Below, one piece after another: positions 9,831 to 22,400 of a DNA stretch of 64,000 bases. The notes under the pieces were generated by a model. The model was not told where the DNA came from. It was given only the letters and a program-made list of their open reading frames with translations, and did no database searches. Positions within the stretch are counted from its first letter, which is position 1. Each line of letters begins with the position of its first letter. The position numbers and the translations under genes are program-made. This DNA comes from Tenebrio molitor (taxonomy: Eukaryota; Arthropoda; Insecta; Coleoptera; Tenebrionidae): assembly GCF_963966145.1 (NCBI RefSeq), contig NC_091051.1, forward strand, positions 3,286,001-3,350,000. The letters run 5' to 3'.

Positions 9831-10280
9831 TCCCCATTGTTTTTTTTCTCTACCCTTACCTACAAATTTTTTACTTTGGTTTTTTGTCTCGTTGTGCGGT
9901 AATTTATTGTAGCTACCCTTAACGACATTTCACGCGTTTTATCCCTCGCAACGAAGCCACGCAACTTTCCGTTGGTCATTTTTGGGGCAGTTAAACTGCA
10001 ACCCTAAACAAAGCCAGAATAAAAAAATCAAATAAATCCATCGATTGAAAGCAGGATTTTTTTTTTCTACCCTTACTTGCATTTTTTCGTTACCTTAATA
10101 ATTTGTATATCCATTTTTCAATTTCATCCCCATTGTTTTTTCCCAACCCTTACCCAAAAATTTTTTACTTTCCTTTTTTTGTCTCGTTGCGCGGTAATTT
10201 ATTGCAGCCACCCTTAACGACATTTCACGCGTTTTATCCCTCGCAGCTTTCCGTTGGTCATTTTTGGGGCAGTTAACCTG
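9831..10280. repeat. Direct duplication, ~165 bp copies offset by 296 bp
   Basis: The segment at about 9831-9995 (CCCCATTG, CTACCCTTAC, TTTTTTACTTT, TTGTCTCGTTG, CGGTAATTTATTG, CTTAACGACATTTCACGCG, TTTATCCCTCGCA, TTCCGTTGGTCATTTTTGGG) is repeated in the same order at about 10127-10275, with a small deletion before TTCCGTTGG. Identity is high over most of its length. The copies are GC-richer than the spacer and could be a duplicated regulatory segment. Confidence 0.85.
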
Positions 10281-11313
10281 TGACCCCCGCGTCCGCCGTC
10301 GGGTGCCCCACCGGGCGGACACAGAGGTCGGGACGGTTCTTGAGGGGTTGCTCTCGCAGGTCCGGGGAGAAGCGATCTGGTCGGATGGAGGGTTTTTGTG
10401 CGGAAAGTCCCCATTTTTTCGCCACAATTGCGTGCATAAAGCTAAATGCACTTTTGTCATTTCCATATATTTGTTTGGTTGGGGAAGAGGGTCGAGTCTC
10501 GGGGGCTCATTAAGTCGAACGGAGTTCGTTAGAGGCCTGAAAAATCGTAATCGCGCCTGATTTATGATTGTTTAATCGATAACTGTAGATGGTTTTGCTC
10601 AGGTGGGTAATAAACCGATAAGCAATTTCAGTTGGTTTCATCAAACTATACAATTAGATAAGTGTAAATTTGCATGTATATGAAAAGCAATAAAATCCGG
10701 AATTTATCCGAGGATAACTGTGAACGAGTCAACGACTCGACACCCTGACCAGGCGGAGTGTTCGTGTGGGTGGCAGGATGCACCAATTTTTTTCTCGAGG
10801 GTGGTCCGAAGAAATCCTCGAAAAGGCACGATTTGCGGTTAAGTAGCGTCTGAATGAGGCCCCGGCATAATATGGAGATTAAGGAAATGTCTACTAATGC
10901 CACCTTTTACGCCATTGTTACCTAACACATTTCGGATATTGACGAAATGCAATGCGTTTGATACAATGCGTGACACGTAAACAGGGTCGGACTTGGACTT
11001 TTCGAAGGGCGCTCGACCGGAATAAGTCGATGGAGTGAGCACCTCTTCGCGCGATTTTTAAGCACCGTTAATGGCAAATTTTCTGCCCTTCTGCGCTCGT
11101 TTGTCGATAGTCTGTCAAAATAGGAATGGATTTGGACAAGGTGACAGAACCGATGAAGTCTGCAGTCCTGATAGAAAGAATTAATTATTCTTCTTTATCC
11201 TTTTTTTTCTGAACATGTGTATATCAAACTGTCTTTATTATTTATTGAAGTGAAAACTTCTTTAGGGGCGCCACATACATTTTATTCAGTGCAGAGCTGC
11301 AGGAGTAACTGTA
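10281..11313. other. No gene seen
   Basis: A CpG-rich stretch (10280-10420) with overlapping open frames on both strands is followed by mixed DNA. The frames on opposite strands cover the same bases and none resembles a known protein, so they look like chance frames in GC-rich sequence. Confidence 0.45.
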
Positions 11314-11315
11314 TA

Positions 11316-11484
11316 CAGGATATTTCGCGAGTGATAATGAGCCTTACGTAATTTAAAATGCAACCCACATTATATTTCCGAAAAAGCTGGCTACTGTCAT
11401 TAAAATGTCCGGCTTTCTTTGAAAATGTATTGTGGGTTGAATTTATTATTCCGTCAGGCTCATTATCACTCGTGAAATACCCTG
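11316..11484. mobile_element. Palindromic TA-flanked MITE, copy 1 (CAGGGTATTTC family)
   Basis: The 169-bp element has long inverted arms: the left end CAGGATATTTCGCGAGTGAT pairs with the right end, whose complement reads CAGGGTATTTCACGAGTGAT, continuing through AATGAGCC. Internal blocks AATGCAACCCACA and TGTGGGTTGAAT also pair. TA flanks it on both sides (11314-11315, 11485-11486). Further copies are at 27295-27454 and, as a remnant, at 29163-29270. Confidence 0.9.
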
Positions 11485-11486
11485 TA

Positions 11487-12985
11487 TAGTTTTACATAAT
11501 ATAAACGATAAAGACAGGACAAATATTGTAAGTTTACAGATGAATGTAGGATTTAATAGATACGTAATTCTCAATTATATGGCTTCAACAATTCATCTAT
11601 TGGAAAAATTTGTGTAGCAAAATGTGAAGAGAAAAATGGACAAATTATCATAATACAGGGTATTAGTATTGCATTGCTATGAAAACTAGTGTTGTGTTCA
11701 ATATCATCGTCAAGAAAATAAAACTTAAACATCCAAACCTAACCTCACAAATTTTGCCAGAGTGTACCTCTGGACGTATTTGCAGTTTCTATGGAAAAAT
11801 ACAGATTTTTCATGTTTATTTAAAAACAGCATTGGATTTAAATAATATTAATTATTATTTATGCCTTGCTCCTTATTCCTCCAAGTCATTTTTTTCTTGT
11901 TCATATTCCATACTCAGTACATTGGTACAAATTAAAAATATTCCTACCCGCAACCAACAATACACGAAACCATCCAAAACCCATCGCTTCAACCCCATTC
12001 CTGACCACTTCCCTCAAGCCCACATCATCACAATTCCTCCCTCGCACTCGTTCTGAATAATGGGACATCATGGGTCAACCCAGCCGGACCTGCACTAACC
12101 TCGGACGAGCGCATCAACATTAGGTGCGGTCACATAACCCGGTTTCAGGACGTCCCATCAGCGTCTCCACATGTTTTACGATATTGTTTGCTTAACCCAG
12201 TCCCACTCGATTGCGCAAACCTCGAATTTCGGAAAAACAATGAATATGCATGAATATTATGAATTAAAAACTCGAGACTTTCGTTCGTAATGAGTCCCGA
12301 AGAGATCGATGGTGCATGGGCGTGCTAAACGGTAAGGCTTGGACGACCCCACGTCGAGCCTGCTTAGCATTCGTCCATAATATTGGCATAATATCGCAGA
12401 AATGCGTTGTCCGACGATAACATCTCGTGGCAGAACGCAATCCAGCGATAAATCTCGGACGTGTGCCCGCTTATTAGCGATATTGTCCTCTATGGTCATC
12501 TCCCGAAGACGTCGTAAATTTTTCGACGGCCGTGGGCGTACGTTACATTCCTCCAACTACCAAAAACGTCTCTACTATACAGGAAGACAAGTGTTTGTAT
12601 AATTAATGGTTATCTGTTTTTAATGTTATTATTTCGTTGATTTATTGTGAGCGGCGTTTTTCAATAGGTTTATTAGGAAATGTTAATATCGCTCGTAAGT
12701 CATCCGAACGGTGAAAGTTCTCCGCAGCGACGAATTTGTCAGGTGGAAGAAATCAACAGACTGATTTTTTCGCTCCTTTTGGTGTGTTTGTTGTGTCGTG
12801 GTCGCGAATGCAAATCTGATTCGCGCTTATTTCGTAACGATTTAGATTTTCTCACAGTACCTCTGACCTACGCCCACCAGGCGAGTGAATTATATGCGAG
12901 TGGAGCCACCGAAGGTTCGCACTAAACCGACTGCATTTAATGCAAGTGCAATGACGATTTAGAACCTAGAGGGACCACCGAGGCG
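11487..12985. other. No gene seen
   Basis: AT-rich DNA to about 11940 is followed by CpG-containing sequence at 12060-12560. An open frame of about 100 codons on the minus strand (12257-12556) overlaps one on the plus strand and matches nothing I know; I treat both as chance frames in a possibly conserved non-coding segment. Confidence 0.4.
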
Positions 12986-14330
12986 GCGGCGTGGGGGCCA
13001 TCTCGCCAGAAACGTCAAATTGACAAACGACACTACACTCAAAATTAGGTTATGTTCTTCTGGTTTTGACAGTTGCAACCGAACTTTTTATTTTATCCTA
13101 GCTGAATCTTCAAACCAGCCATAAAGCAAGTCTTGAAGCCTCAAGAGTGACTGACGATAAAGAAGAAATGTCAATTTGACAGGTTGTTGTAAATGTCAAA
13201 ATTAGAGTGTGATCTGATTTTGACATTTAGAACCGAAAGAGTCTCACTTTGTCTCGACCTTTATTGCTTTCGGTTTCTCCTTGAAGTGATGCATGAAACT
13301 GATAAGTGTCCAACTAACAGTGAAATCTTTTTGCTTCCAATCATTTTCTCTTAGTTCAGACGAAAAAAAAAGAGTCGGAGCTTCAAAAGTTACTGACGAC
13401 GACCACTCGAAAAAGAAATGTCAATTTGACAGATTGTTGCGACGTTTGAAATGGATAATAAAGAACGTAGACGGACCACACAAGAACTGTCACCGATGCT
13501 AACCTTAACAGAAAGGTTAACTTGACAAACGTCACAAATGATTTTGACATTTACAGATGACGTTTTGCTTCCAGTTTTCTGTTAGCTCAGAAGAAGAAGA
13601 AAGTCTCGAAGCCTTAAACGTGACTGTCCACTCGCACAAGAAATGTAAATTTGACAGATTGTTGCGAATGTCAAATCACGGAGTGTTGATCTGATTTTGA
13701 CATTTGAAATTGAAAGAGTTTCACTTACCTAGTCTTGACCTTTATTGTTTCTCGGGTTTCTCCTTGAAGTGATGCATGAAATAGATAATGAAGTGTCCGA
13801 CTAAGAGAGAAATTGGAAAAGACCAAAACAGATTTAAAACAAATAAATTAAATTGTAGGTATAAGACACGAGCTACAGATGATTTTGTGGTTTTGGATAA
13901 ACATAAGCGTCGAATGCTAGTGGAATGCCTATTTAGAACGAAGAGGACACCTAGGAGGTGTCCCGGATGCTAACCTCAAACAGAAACGTCAACTTGACTG
14001 GCTTCCCAACTGTCACTTTTAATTATTTTTTTAGGTTATTTATCAGTGACCTTTTTGCTTCCGGTCATTTTCTCTAAGAGACAAAGATTCAACAGTGACT
14101 GATGATGTCCAGAACTGTCAATTTGACAGATTGTTGCGGATGTCAAATTAGGGAGTGTTGACCAGATTTTGACGTCAAGAATTGAAAGAGTCTCACTTTG
14201 TCTTGACCTTTATCGCTTTCGGTTTCTCCTTGAAGTGATGCATGAAATAGATAATAAAGTGTCAGACTAACAGTGAAATGAAAGACCAGAACAGATTCAA
14301 AATAAATTAAAAAATTCAAAATATAAACTC
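12986..14330. repeat. ~475-bp diverged tandem repeat with TGTCAATTTGACA palindromes, about three units
   Basis: The landmark TTGAAGTGATGCATGAAA occurs at 13281, 13764 and 14230 (periods 483 and 466). Each is preceded by GACCTTTAT and a TTTCTCC-type block, and upstream by a TTGTTGCG/TTTTGACATTT block. The imperfect 13-bp palindrome TGTCAATTTGACA occurs at 13169, 13419 and 14116, with a degenerate copy (TGTAAATTTGACA) at 13644, usually followed by GATTGTTG. Units differ by many point changes and small indels. Small frames inside are not conserved between units, so the array is not coding. Confidence 0.8.
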
Positions 14331-16540
14331 ATATGAATCTTTGAATCTTTCTTTGTTTGTTTTGAAAATGTGTCGCAAACATTTTTGACATCTCGCTCCT
14401 AGTTCGGGTTGAGGCGTTGTCCGCGAGAGGTCCCCTCGCGGCAAACTAGATCACACCTGTAAAAATCCGGTTGCATCCGCCATGTTGGAATTGAATGATT
14501 GACTCAATTAATCGAGGATTGATTTTTTCACATTCGCAATCTTAATTGAATCAAACAATGGTCGCAAACGAGGCTGGATCATGTAACGGATATTGATAGA
14601 CGGGCTTGTGGGTCCGAGCTGGTCATCCTTCATTGTGATCCGAGGGGTCCCCCGCTGGGTCCTTCTTGTGGCGAGTGACTGGGCACATTCAACTCGTTAG
14701 TATTTTAAGGTGTGGACGGTGCCCTAAGACGCTCACAATACAACCGGGACATTGTGACATTTCGACTTTTAAATGTCATTGCGAGCATGAACAGGGACCG
14801 ATAGAATCGCGGCTCATCTCCAACACGAAAAATCAGACCATGGTCGCGGGCTAAGGTCGTCCGATTTCGCCGTAGTTTATGGACCAAGTGTGACGAAATG
14901 GAGGATGCAGAAGAGATTGAAAAGTTGGGTTTTGTGTAACGAAACATCGGCGAACACCGAAAGGTTAACGTTTTCGTTTTGAAACCGCCGCTGTGGGACG
15001 CCGCGTACGAATTACGTGCGAAATCGTACAGGCAAATGTCACATTAATCAAAATATTTTGATGCGTTAGAGTCGGGGAACAAATTAATTTCCAATGACAG
15101 GCGTAATTTGGTGATGTCGGAATCATGTTCGACGAACGCACGCACCGGTAGTCTTTCCGGCGAAAATATCTTCGAGGATGTTATTACTAAACGACGAACA
15201 AAACATTTTTATTTGGGATCGGAGGTGCTGACGGATCTCACACCCAAAGTGACAAAAATACACAATTCAGAGAATTAGGATAGTTATGGGAAGGTCCTCA
15301 GGGTACTGATGCACAAAAATAAAAAAATGAAAATTTCGGAAATTATTTTGAAGAAATTAAATGAACACCCGAGACTTCCACAATTCGACTTCGTCAAAGT
15401 CGGCGTTGAAGAGTCGATTGTGAACGCACCACTCGCCAGGGTGCAGAGTAAAACACCAACAACAAAAAAAGTGAGGTTAGATGATGCGTGATCCGTCATC
15501 CGTGGTGCGTTCACAATAGACTCTGCCAACGTTGACGGGAAATTTTAATGAACATTTGAAGGCTTCTGTTGAAGCTGAACATCCTTGGTCTTTTGGAAAT
15601 TTTCCGAAGTGACAAGCCCAGCCATCAAGCTCTTTCTGTCATAATTACTCCGCAATTTCCTCCGTGCCCTTATGCTAATCCGCAAAACTGAACGCGTTCT
15701 CGATCAATCATCGTCTCTCCTCGCGTTGATTTATCTAGTGTCAATGCGGAATTTTTGTCGGCCGCATTGTATGGATATCAGCGGTGCAACAGACAAATAG
15801 ATTTACGTCTTAATTACATCTTGTATCCATCGTGTATTATTTATAGCCGGTGGCTTTACGATTGTTCAATCGTCGGTGTCGTTCGCGGGGGCATCTCCCT
15901 GTTTGGTCGATACTGGTGTGACCTCTGGCCATTCGCGTGCCGCAGGCTGAATCGTTCTGTGCCAGACTGTGCCTGCCCCCGGGTCTCATCCCCCGGTGAA
16001 GCCCACTGGCTGAGTCGCGGTGTCGTGACCCTTGGCTAGTCGCGTGAGTCCGGAGGCCAACGCGCGTTCCTGGCACCGCTGACACCGATTCCCAAACTGA
16101 CACCGACCGACCCTCGACATTAGCGGCGGCGATGGGCCCACACGAAAAAACGCCACCCCGACAACCGGTGATTTATTGCCACCTTGAAGGGTTTTTCGGG
16201 GGTGTATATTTAGAAGACGGGAGCACGGAAGGCGGCGGATGGGGCGACGGGCGGAGGGGCTATTTTTAGCGGCGGTAAGCGCGTCGCGGGGGCACAAACT
16301 CAATCTGCAGGACTGCTTCTGGTGGTGGTGGCTTCGAAAGATGGACTTGCAACTCTTTCAATTACACGATTATCGCCTTGCGCATCTGTCAAGTGTAAAT
16401 TTACAAACACCAAGACCGGATTTAAATCCAGCTCTTATTTTTCATAAATTAGAAAATTATCGTCTCATACTGGTATGTTCAAAACATGGAAGGTTGTAAA
16501 TTGGCAGGATCGGATTTACTCGGTGGTTGTATTTCAGGTT
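14331..16540. other. No gene; GC hairpin and a GC-rich island
   Basis: A compact hairpin lies at 14421-14441 (CCGCGAG, seven-base loop, CTCGCGG). A GC-rich island spans about 15870-16330, with many CpGs and overlapping frames on both strands that match nothing recognised; such islands in insect genomes are often regulatory. Elsewhere the DNA is mixed, without repeats. Confidence 0.45.
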
Positions 16541-17145
16541 TCAGATAAACTAAGATAACCAATTTACAACTTCAGAGGAAATACTTCTCCAAGCTGTACT
16601 TAATTTGCGAAAGCCCCAAGTGCACTTATAACGTCTTCCAGAACGATCTTAGGTAGTCTACCTGGGTTCTGGGAATATAAAACTTTGTTCTCCTCCAACA
16701 AGCCAATTTAGAACTCCACAGGAAATGTTTCTCCAAGCGTACTTAATTCCCGAAACCCCAAGTGCACTTAGAATGTCTCTTAGAACGGTTTTATGCAGTC
16801 TATCTGAATATTGGGAGTATAAAACTTTGTTTTCCTCCAACAAGACAATTTACATCTCCCCAGAGAATATTTCTCCAAGTGGTACTTAATTCCCAAAAGC
16901 GCCAAGTGCGCTTAGAACGTCTCTTAGAAAGATCTAAGGTAGTCTACCTAAATTCTGAAGGTAAAAACTTTTTTGCCTCCAATAAGACAATTCACAACTT
17001 CACAGAGAATATTGCTTGAAGTTGTACTTAATTCTCGAAAGCCCCAAGTGCACTTAGAACGTCTCTTATAATCTACCTGGATTCTGGGAATATAAAACTT
17101 TGTTTTCCTCCAACAAGTCAATTTCAGCTCCACATAAAATATTAG
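16541..17145. repeat. ~140-bp minisatellite, about 4.5 copies
   Basis: Units contain, in order, TACTTAATTC-CGAAAG, CCCCAAGTGCACTTAGAA, GTCTCTTAGAA, a TAGTCTACCTG-like block, GGAATATAAAACTTTGTT and CCTCCAACAAGACAATTT. The last block recurs at about 16692, 16834, 16976 and 17107, giving periods of 142, 142 and 131 bp. Identity between units is roughly 80-90 percent. Frames that cross it are interrupted differently in each unit, so it is not coding. Confidence 0.92.
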
Positions 17146-19414
17146 AAATCACCAGATTATAATAACTCAAATAAAGCAATTTACTCGTTGTCAGAGACTA
17201 ATTTTGATATATGTATTTTTTATTTTTCTTATCGCCTTACGAGTTCGAAAAATGAAAATTTAAAAGACCGGAAAAATTGTTAATTAAATTTTAAATTCCG
17301 GACTGCTACACCAGTACTCTGGGTACCTTACTATAGCTACTACGATTTTCTTTTGTATTTTTTATCAACGGATGAATTATATCATCTCATTTTTTTTATT
17401 TTACTTCCCGGAGTATTACAGCAATAGGTATTATGTCAGTTATCTTGCAGCTAGACTAATGCTGAAAATCCCCTGAAACTGTTGTTTTTTTATTTTTCAT
17501 TAATTGAAAAGTTATCTCATTCATGTTCAAACCGTTACAGGACCGGATTCACCGATGGATAGTATTTTAGGATCTGGAATATTAAGCTAATAATCCAGTG
17601 TCCTTCGAAATACTTAACGTATCAGTATCTACTAAAACTATAATTTTGTAATTTTTAGATGTGATAGCTGGTATAGTGCTAAATAATTCCTCACATTTAT
17701 CGCCATACGTGTTCGGAAGATGCAAATGTATAAAGTGATCAAAAAGAAAACAAATCAGAGTAGGCGTTGCAAATTATCGGTCATGTCGTAGCGGAATTCT
17801 ATACAAATAAGCGTTCAATGTTACTTTTGCGACTTTATAATCAATCATACCTCGGAATTTTAGACGTTGCAATTATAGTTGTACATTTTATTATGATTAT
17901 CTGATAATGGAGAAAATTTATAAAAGAAACAAGAGCAACATTTTACATTCATAAGAATGGGTAATTTACCAACTTTATTGCCAAACGCGACACCACTGGT
18001 AGGTAGATTTTTCGGTGAACTGTCAAACAAACGTCAATTTTAAAGCAACGTACTGTCGTTGACCTTGAAAAAAGTTTCCGATTTCGGCAAAGTTTACGGA
18101 CGTTTCTTGTAATTGTAAGCAACAATTATCTCAGAATAAGTGGTAAAATAGGCTTTACCATTGAAGATAAAGCATTAATTATTAACAATTAATTTTAATT
18201 AATAATAGACTTTTTGAGAGGTAGGCAACCAATAAAACAAACCTCCAAGTATACATGTGTACGATCAAGCTAAGTCAGATCACTTTGTACAATCTATCAG
18301 GTTCACGTTAAATCCTTTTGAAATTTAAATTCCGGAATGCTACTCTAATAATCCGGGCACCTTCTTGTGCTTTCATTGGTTCATTTGGTATTTTTTATAA
18401 ACGACTGAATTATGGAATCTTGTGTTAGATAATATGTAAATAAAATCTTTCATTGTTGGCGATGACCTCAATTTTTTTTTAATTTTTGTTGAGTATTACA
18501 ACAATAATATTAGGTATCAAGTCAGCGTTATCTGGCTACTTTTCTCAAATTTCAAATTTTCATTTTTCATTCTTGATAAATTAGAAAATGATCGCTTTGA
18601 GTGTTGGGACATATCAAAATACATTATATCAAGACCAGATTAAATTGTAAATTGAATTTTTAAATTCCGGGAGGTTACACCAATAATATAGGTACTCTTT
18701 TGTGACCACTCCAATGCTCTTTCATAACAAAAATGTTCATTTCGTATTTTTTATTTATAGAAAAATTGTTATATCATCTTGTGTTGAATGTAGTAAATAA
18801 AATAAAACTCATTGTCAGTGATGACCTCAAATATTTTTTATTTTTCTTCTCAAAGTATTACAACAATACTACGACAGTTATCTTGTAACTAAATTAATTC
18901 CGAATAATCCCTGATTTTTTTCTTAGTACTTAATGCCTTATCAGTACTAAAAATTCAATTTTGTAGCTTTTAGTGAAAATAAATACCGAGTGACTATAAA
19001 TGATTGAAAATTATTTTTTATGTTGGTAACACATTTGAAATCTTTAGTTGGCAACATCGTTGGCATGACACACGTAATTTTTGAAATTGAAACAAACGTC
19101 AAAAAAATCTAAATCGACAATGTACTTCGTGACTTAACCTAACCTAAGTAAATAGAAATGATTGACAGATGATGCACGAGAAGACTTGCACTACCAACTG
19201 CATCAGTGTTGCCAATCCACTATTTTCCTTCAATCATTTATAGTCACTCGGTACATTTCTTTGTCGGACACACATGTTTACTTTTTTATTTTACCTCCCA
19301 AATTTTATTTTGCTAACCTAATCAAATCAGAGTTATCTAGTAGCTAGTTTGGTGTCAAATAATTCCCATTTTATATTTTATTTTTAAAATATTAGAAAAT
19401 TATCGACTTAGATA

Positions 19415-19638
19415 CGGTTGGCTTCAAAAAAAAAACGGGAACTGTCAGAAAAAGTTCTGTCATATTTTATTAAATTTTTATAGTTTGAAACGGCCTTTTA
19501 GAATTTAGGTTAAAAAACTGCACTTATGTGTCAGAAATACTACTGTCAAACAGACACAAATTGACATAAATTGACAAATTAAATTTTCAGTTCACATTAG
19601 GTCAAATTTCATTTCCTGTTTTTTTTTTAAGCCAACTG
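19415..19638. mobile_element. TA-flanked MITE, copy 2 of the CAGTTGG family
   Basis: The 224-bp element starts CGGTTGGCTTCAAAAAAAAA and ends with the inverted TTTTTTTTTAAGCCAACTG. TA is present at 19413-19414 and 19639-19640. The TIRs match the family seen at 8729-8963 (GTTGG-C-AAAAAAAAA-CGG). It interrupts the diverged repeat field. The right-hand TA is also the left-hand TA of the next MITE. Confidence 0.85.
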
Positions 19639-19640
19639 TA

Positions 19641-19888
19641 CTGTCGCGAGCAATAAATTTTGGTCGTCAATGTCATTTCCAAATTTGGTTAGATTGTACA
19701 CAAATTTAAAAAATTTCCCTGCCTGATTATGCCCACGTCAACAAAGTGTCAAAAAATTTAGAAAAAAACGACAATTAATGTCATACAACATGATGATAGG
19801 TTATGATATTTACGACTGTTTTACCATGGAGCATTTTCGGTTGCGTCAAAGATTGACCTTGATGACCAAAATTTATTGCTCGCGACTG
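19641..19888. mobile_element. TA-flanked MITE with GTCGCGAGCAATAAATTTTG termini
   Basis: The 248-bp element begins CTGTCGCGAGCAATAAATTT and ends with the inverted AAATTTATTGCTCGCGACTG; pairing extends about 35 bp, to TTTTGGTC-TCAA-GTCA. TA occurs on both sides (19639-19640 and 19889-19890). It is a different family from its immediate left neighbour and abuts it exactly. Confidence 0.9.
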
Positions 19889-20480
19889 TACGTATTTGGA
19901 ACATGTAAATTTATAATCCATCAGGAGCAGATTAGTCCTTATGAATTTTAAGTTCCGGAACGCTACATTAATAATCCGGGAACATTTTTGTGGCTACTCC
20001 AGTGGTCTTTCATCGTTCCCAATTTCAAATGGTATATTATAAATTTATAAATGACTGAATTATAAAATCTTCTGTAAAATGTAAATTAAATATTTTATAC
20101 TTATTAATAAAACATTTCATTGTCAGCGATGACTTCAAATATTTTTTTACTTTGCTTCCCGGAGTATTATGACTTTACTTTGTAACTACATTAATTCTAA
20201 GAAATCTCCCAAATTTTTGTTTTTCATTTTCATATGTCCAAAAGACCGGATTTAACAAGTTATATTATTTTACGATCCGGAGGATTACACTAATAATCCG
20301 GTGTCCTTCTAAGTACTTAATGCCTTATCAATACTACAAATTTAATTTTGTAGTTTTTAGAAAAGATAGAATTATAGCAACTGATAATAGAAATAAATAC
20401 ATTTATATACGAGGGACGTTCATAAATCAGTTTTTAATTCGCTTCCCGGAATGCTACACCCATAAAATCAGAGTTGTCTT

Positions 20481-21975
20481 GTAGCTAATTTAATGCAATA
20501 TAATTGCAGTCTTTAATTTGTTATTTTTTGCCCAATCTTGAAAAATACTTCTTAGATTATCACCGGAAAATTTAAAATTATTATTTAACAGCACAAAATA
20601 TATTTACGACCCCATGACCATTTCGTTTATTAGTTGTTTACAAATAAACTTAAAAAAATAAAACCAGCGGTAAAACTGCACGATACCGCTTTTTATGGCA
20701 GCAATAACAAAATCGCACACATCTCGACTGTTCATTACGAATTTCACCGAAATTAATAGCCGCCATTAAACACAAATTAATAAATTACGGGAAACTGTTA
20801 TTCGCATAAACAATCCCGGAAAAAAGCTCCATTAAGCTACCAGTTTTACGCCGGAATACATTTTCATACGAGATGAAGTCTTTTTAGAATGCCACCTTTA
20901 ATAACCACGCGAAATTATTTATCGACCGTTTATTTTATTACTTGCCGATTTGAAGATTCCGGATTTTTTCCGCATCGCCTTACGGTGTCACAGTTCGAGG
21001 TCGCAGCCTCCAGTCCCGTAAAGATTGCAACAAATGTCAAATTTTGCAAAAACCAAACGCAGTAAAATAAATCAAACGGCGCGATTACACTAACGCTTAT
21101 TATAATAATGACAGGCGGTCGAAGCAATCACAGACTGGCGTCTGGTCGGTCTAGTGCGACGAGTTATGCAACCAGCTGGACCCACCAGGCGGGCTAATTA
21201 AGCGGAATTAGGTGTCCGAGGTGTACCAGGTCAAGCCAAGCGTAATTAGTTATTTTTTAACAATACGTTTTGAATACAATTGGAGGCAAAGTTGTGGCAC
21301 AGTTTCTCAGTTTCTAATCTAAACTAAATAAGTTTCCGGGACGTGTCAGAGTTGCTTGAAACTTCCCCGCACAGATAAAACTGCAAGTTCGCAGTAGTAG
21401 CGTCTGGATTTTTTCTGTGCGCAAAAAGTCAAAGACAAATCTCTTGTTTCATCCCTCCAGTCGAGGGTCGATCCGCGCGTTCACCCTTACGTAAACCCAC
21501 CCCATTGAACCAGGCCATAGTTTCTAATCCACTACTAGTTCAACTACCCACCGCCTGATGGAACTACCGGTCGGGTGGCATTCACCCAGTTTATGCAGCC
21601 AAGAGAACAGTCACCATTTTAATTAACTCCATCCCACCAAATTACTTTCCACTACTTACGCACTACTTTTAATTCGCCCGAGCGCTAATTGCGTCCCCTA
21701 ATTGTTTCAATCTTGTTTGAAAGTCTCCCGTGAAAAACGCAATTAGGGGTAGTTTCCAATTAACGGTCGGTGCGATAAACGGCCCACCGGAGTTCTTTCC
21801 GGGATCCAGACGCGGAATACGACGAGCGTCTTTGCGCGGGGGGTGGGGGCGCCAAACCCCTCACTGCATAATATCGCGTAATATTCTTTGCGATGCGCAA
21901 AACCGAACAGAATAAAATCACAATTTATCTCCGACTCGCCACAATTTTTTAGGGACACTCTGTATATGCAATTGT
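20481..21975. other. No gene; one isolated transposon-like end
   Basis: AT-rich DNA to about 20930, then mixed, CpG-containing DNA. At about 21950-21966 the sequence AGGGACACTCTGTATA, read in reverse as TATACAGAGTGTCCCT, resembles a TA-flanked transposon terminus common in insect repeats. I could not find a matching inverted end, so it may be a solo or truncated copy. Confidence 0.35.
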
Positions 21976-22400
21976 ACTCAATTTGTAAATTTGACATTTG
22001 ACAGTCCAGAATTGTCACTTTGCAATTTTCATTATTTATCACTGTGCAAAATGTTAATAATTATCGTATTCTCTGGAGTTTTTTTTCATAACTGTCTCGT
22101 GCAGGGTGCATTTTCCAACGCTTTTTTACTTTAGCAACAACAAAAATGTTTCTTACACTGTAGCTGGCTGTGATTTACAGATTTGCCGGCTCTTTTGGGT
22201 TTGTAAATTTGACATTTGACACCTCGCGCTTGTCACTTTCATTTTAGTTTTCGCTGTTTATCCTTTTGCAAAGTGTTAATTAAAGTGTTGTGTCCAGCAA
22301 AAGAGTTTTTGCAAGATTGTTTTGTGCATCAGATATTGTAGTAAGTAGTTAACATTTTGTTGCACGTGAAGCAACACTTTTTTAATTTAGCAACAACGGA
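21976..22400. repeat. Diverged direct repeat, two ~220-260-bp units
   Basis: TTTGTAAATTTGACATTTGACA occurs near 21981 and 22200. Each is followed by TTGTCACTTT, CATT-TT, TTTATC, TGCAAA-TGTTAAT, then GTGCA and TTTAGCAACAAC (about 22130 and 22388). The second unit has slightly shifted spacing. Confidence 0.72.

Larger units (their letters stand above)
17146..20480. repeat. Field of diverged ~335-bp repeats marked by TTCCGGAATGCTAC
   Basis: A landmark like AAATTCCGGAATGCTAC followed by AATAATCCGGGCACCTT occurs near 17295, 18330, 18665 and 19953, with a weaker copy near 20440. The two adjacent full copies (18330 and 18665) are 335 bp apart. Between landmarks the order is similar: TTCATTT-GGTATTTTTTAT, TGAATTAT-ATCTTGTGTT, CATTGTC-GCGATGACCTCAAAT, then GTATTACAACAAT and TTATCTTG-AACT. 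A related variant (ATAATCC-GTGTCCTTC, TAGTACTTAATGCCTTATC) occurs at about 17590 and 20300. This is an old, heavily diverged array interrupted by two MITEs at 19415-19888. No coding sequence is seen. Confidence 0.75.

Noticed and set aside
12257..12556. 99-codon minus-strand frame with mixed composition
   Set aside because: No homologous family recognised, an opposite frame overlaps it, and there are no splice signals; could be re-examined by TBLASTN but cannot be supported here.
21945..21970. AGGGACACTCTGTATA as the end of a full transposon
   Set aside because: No matching inverted end found within several kilobases, so only a possible solo end can be noted.
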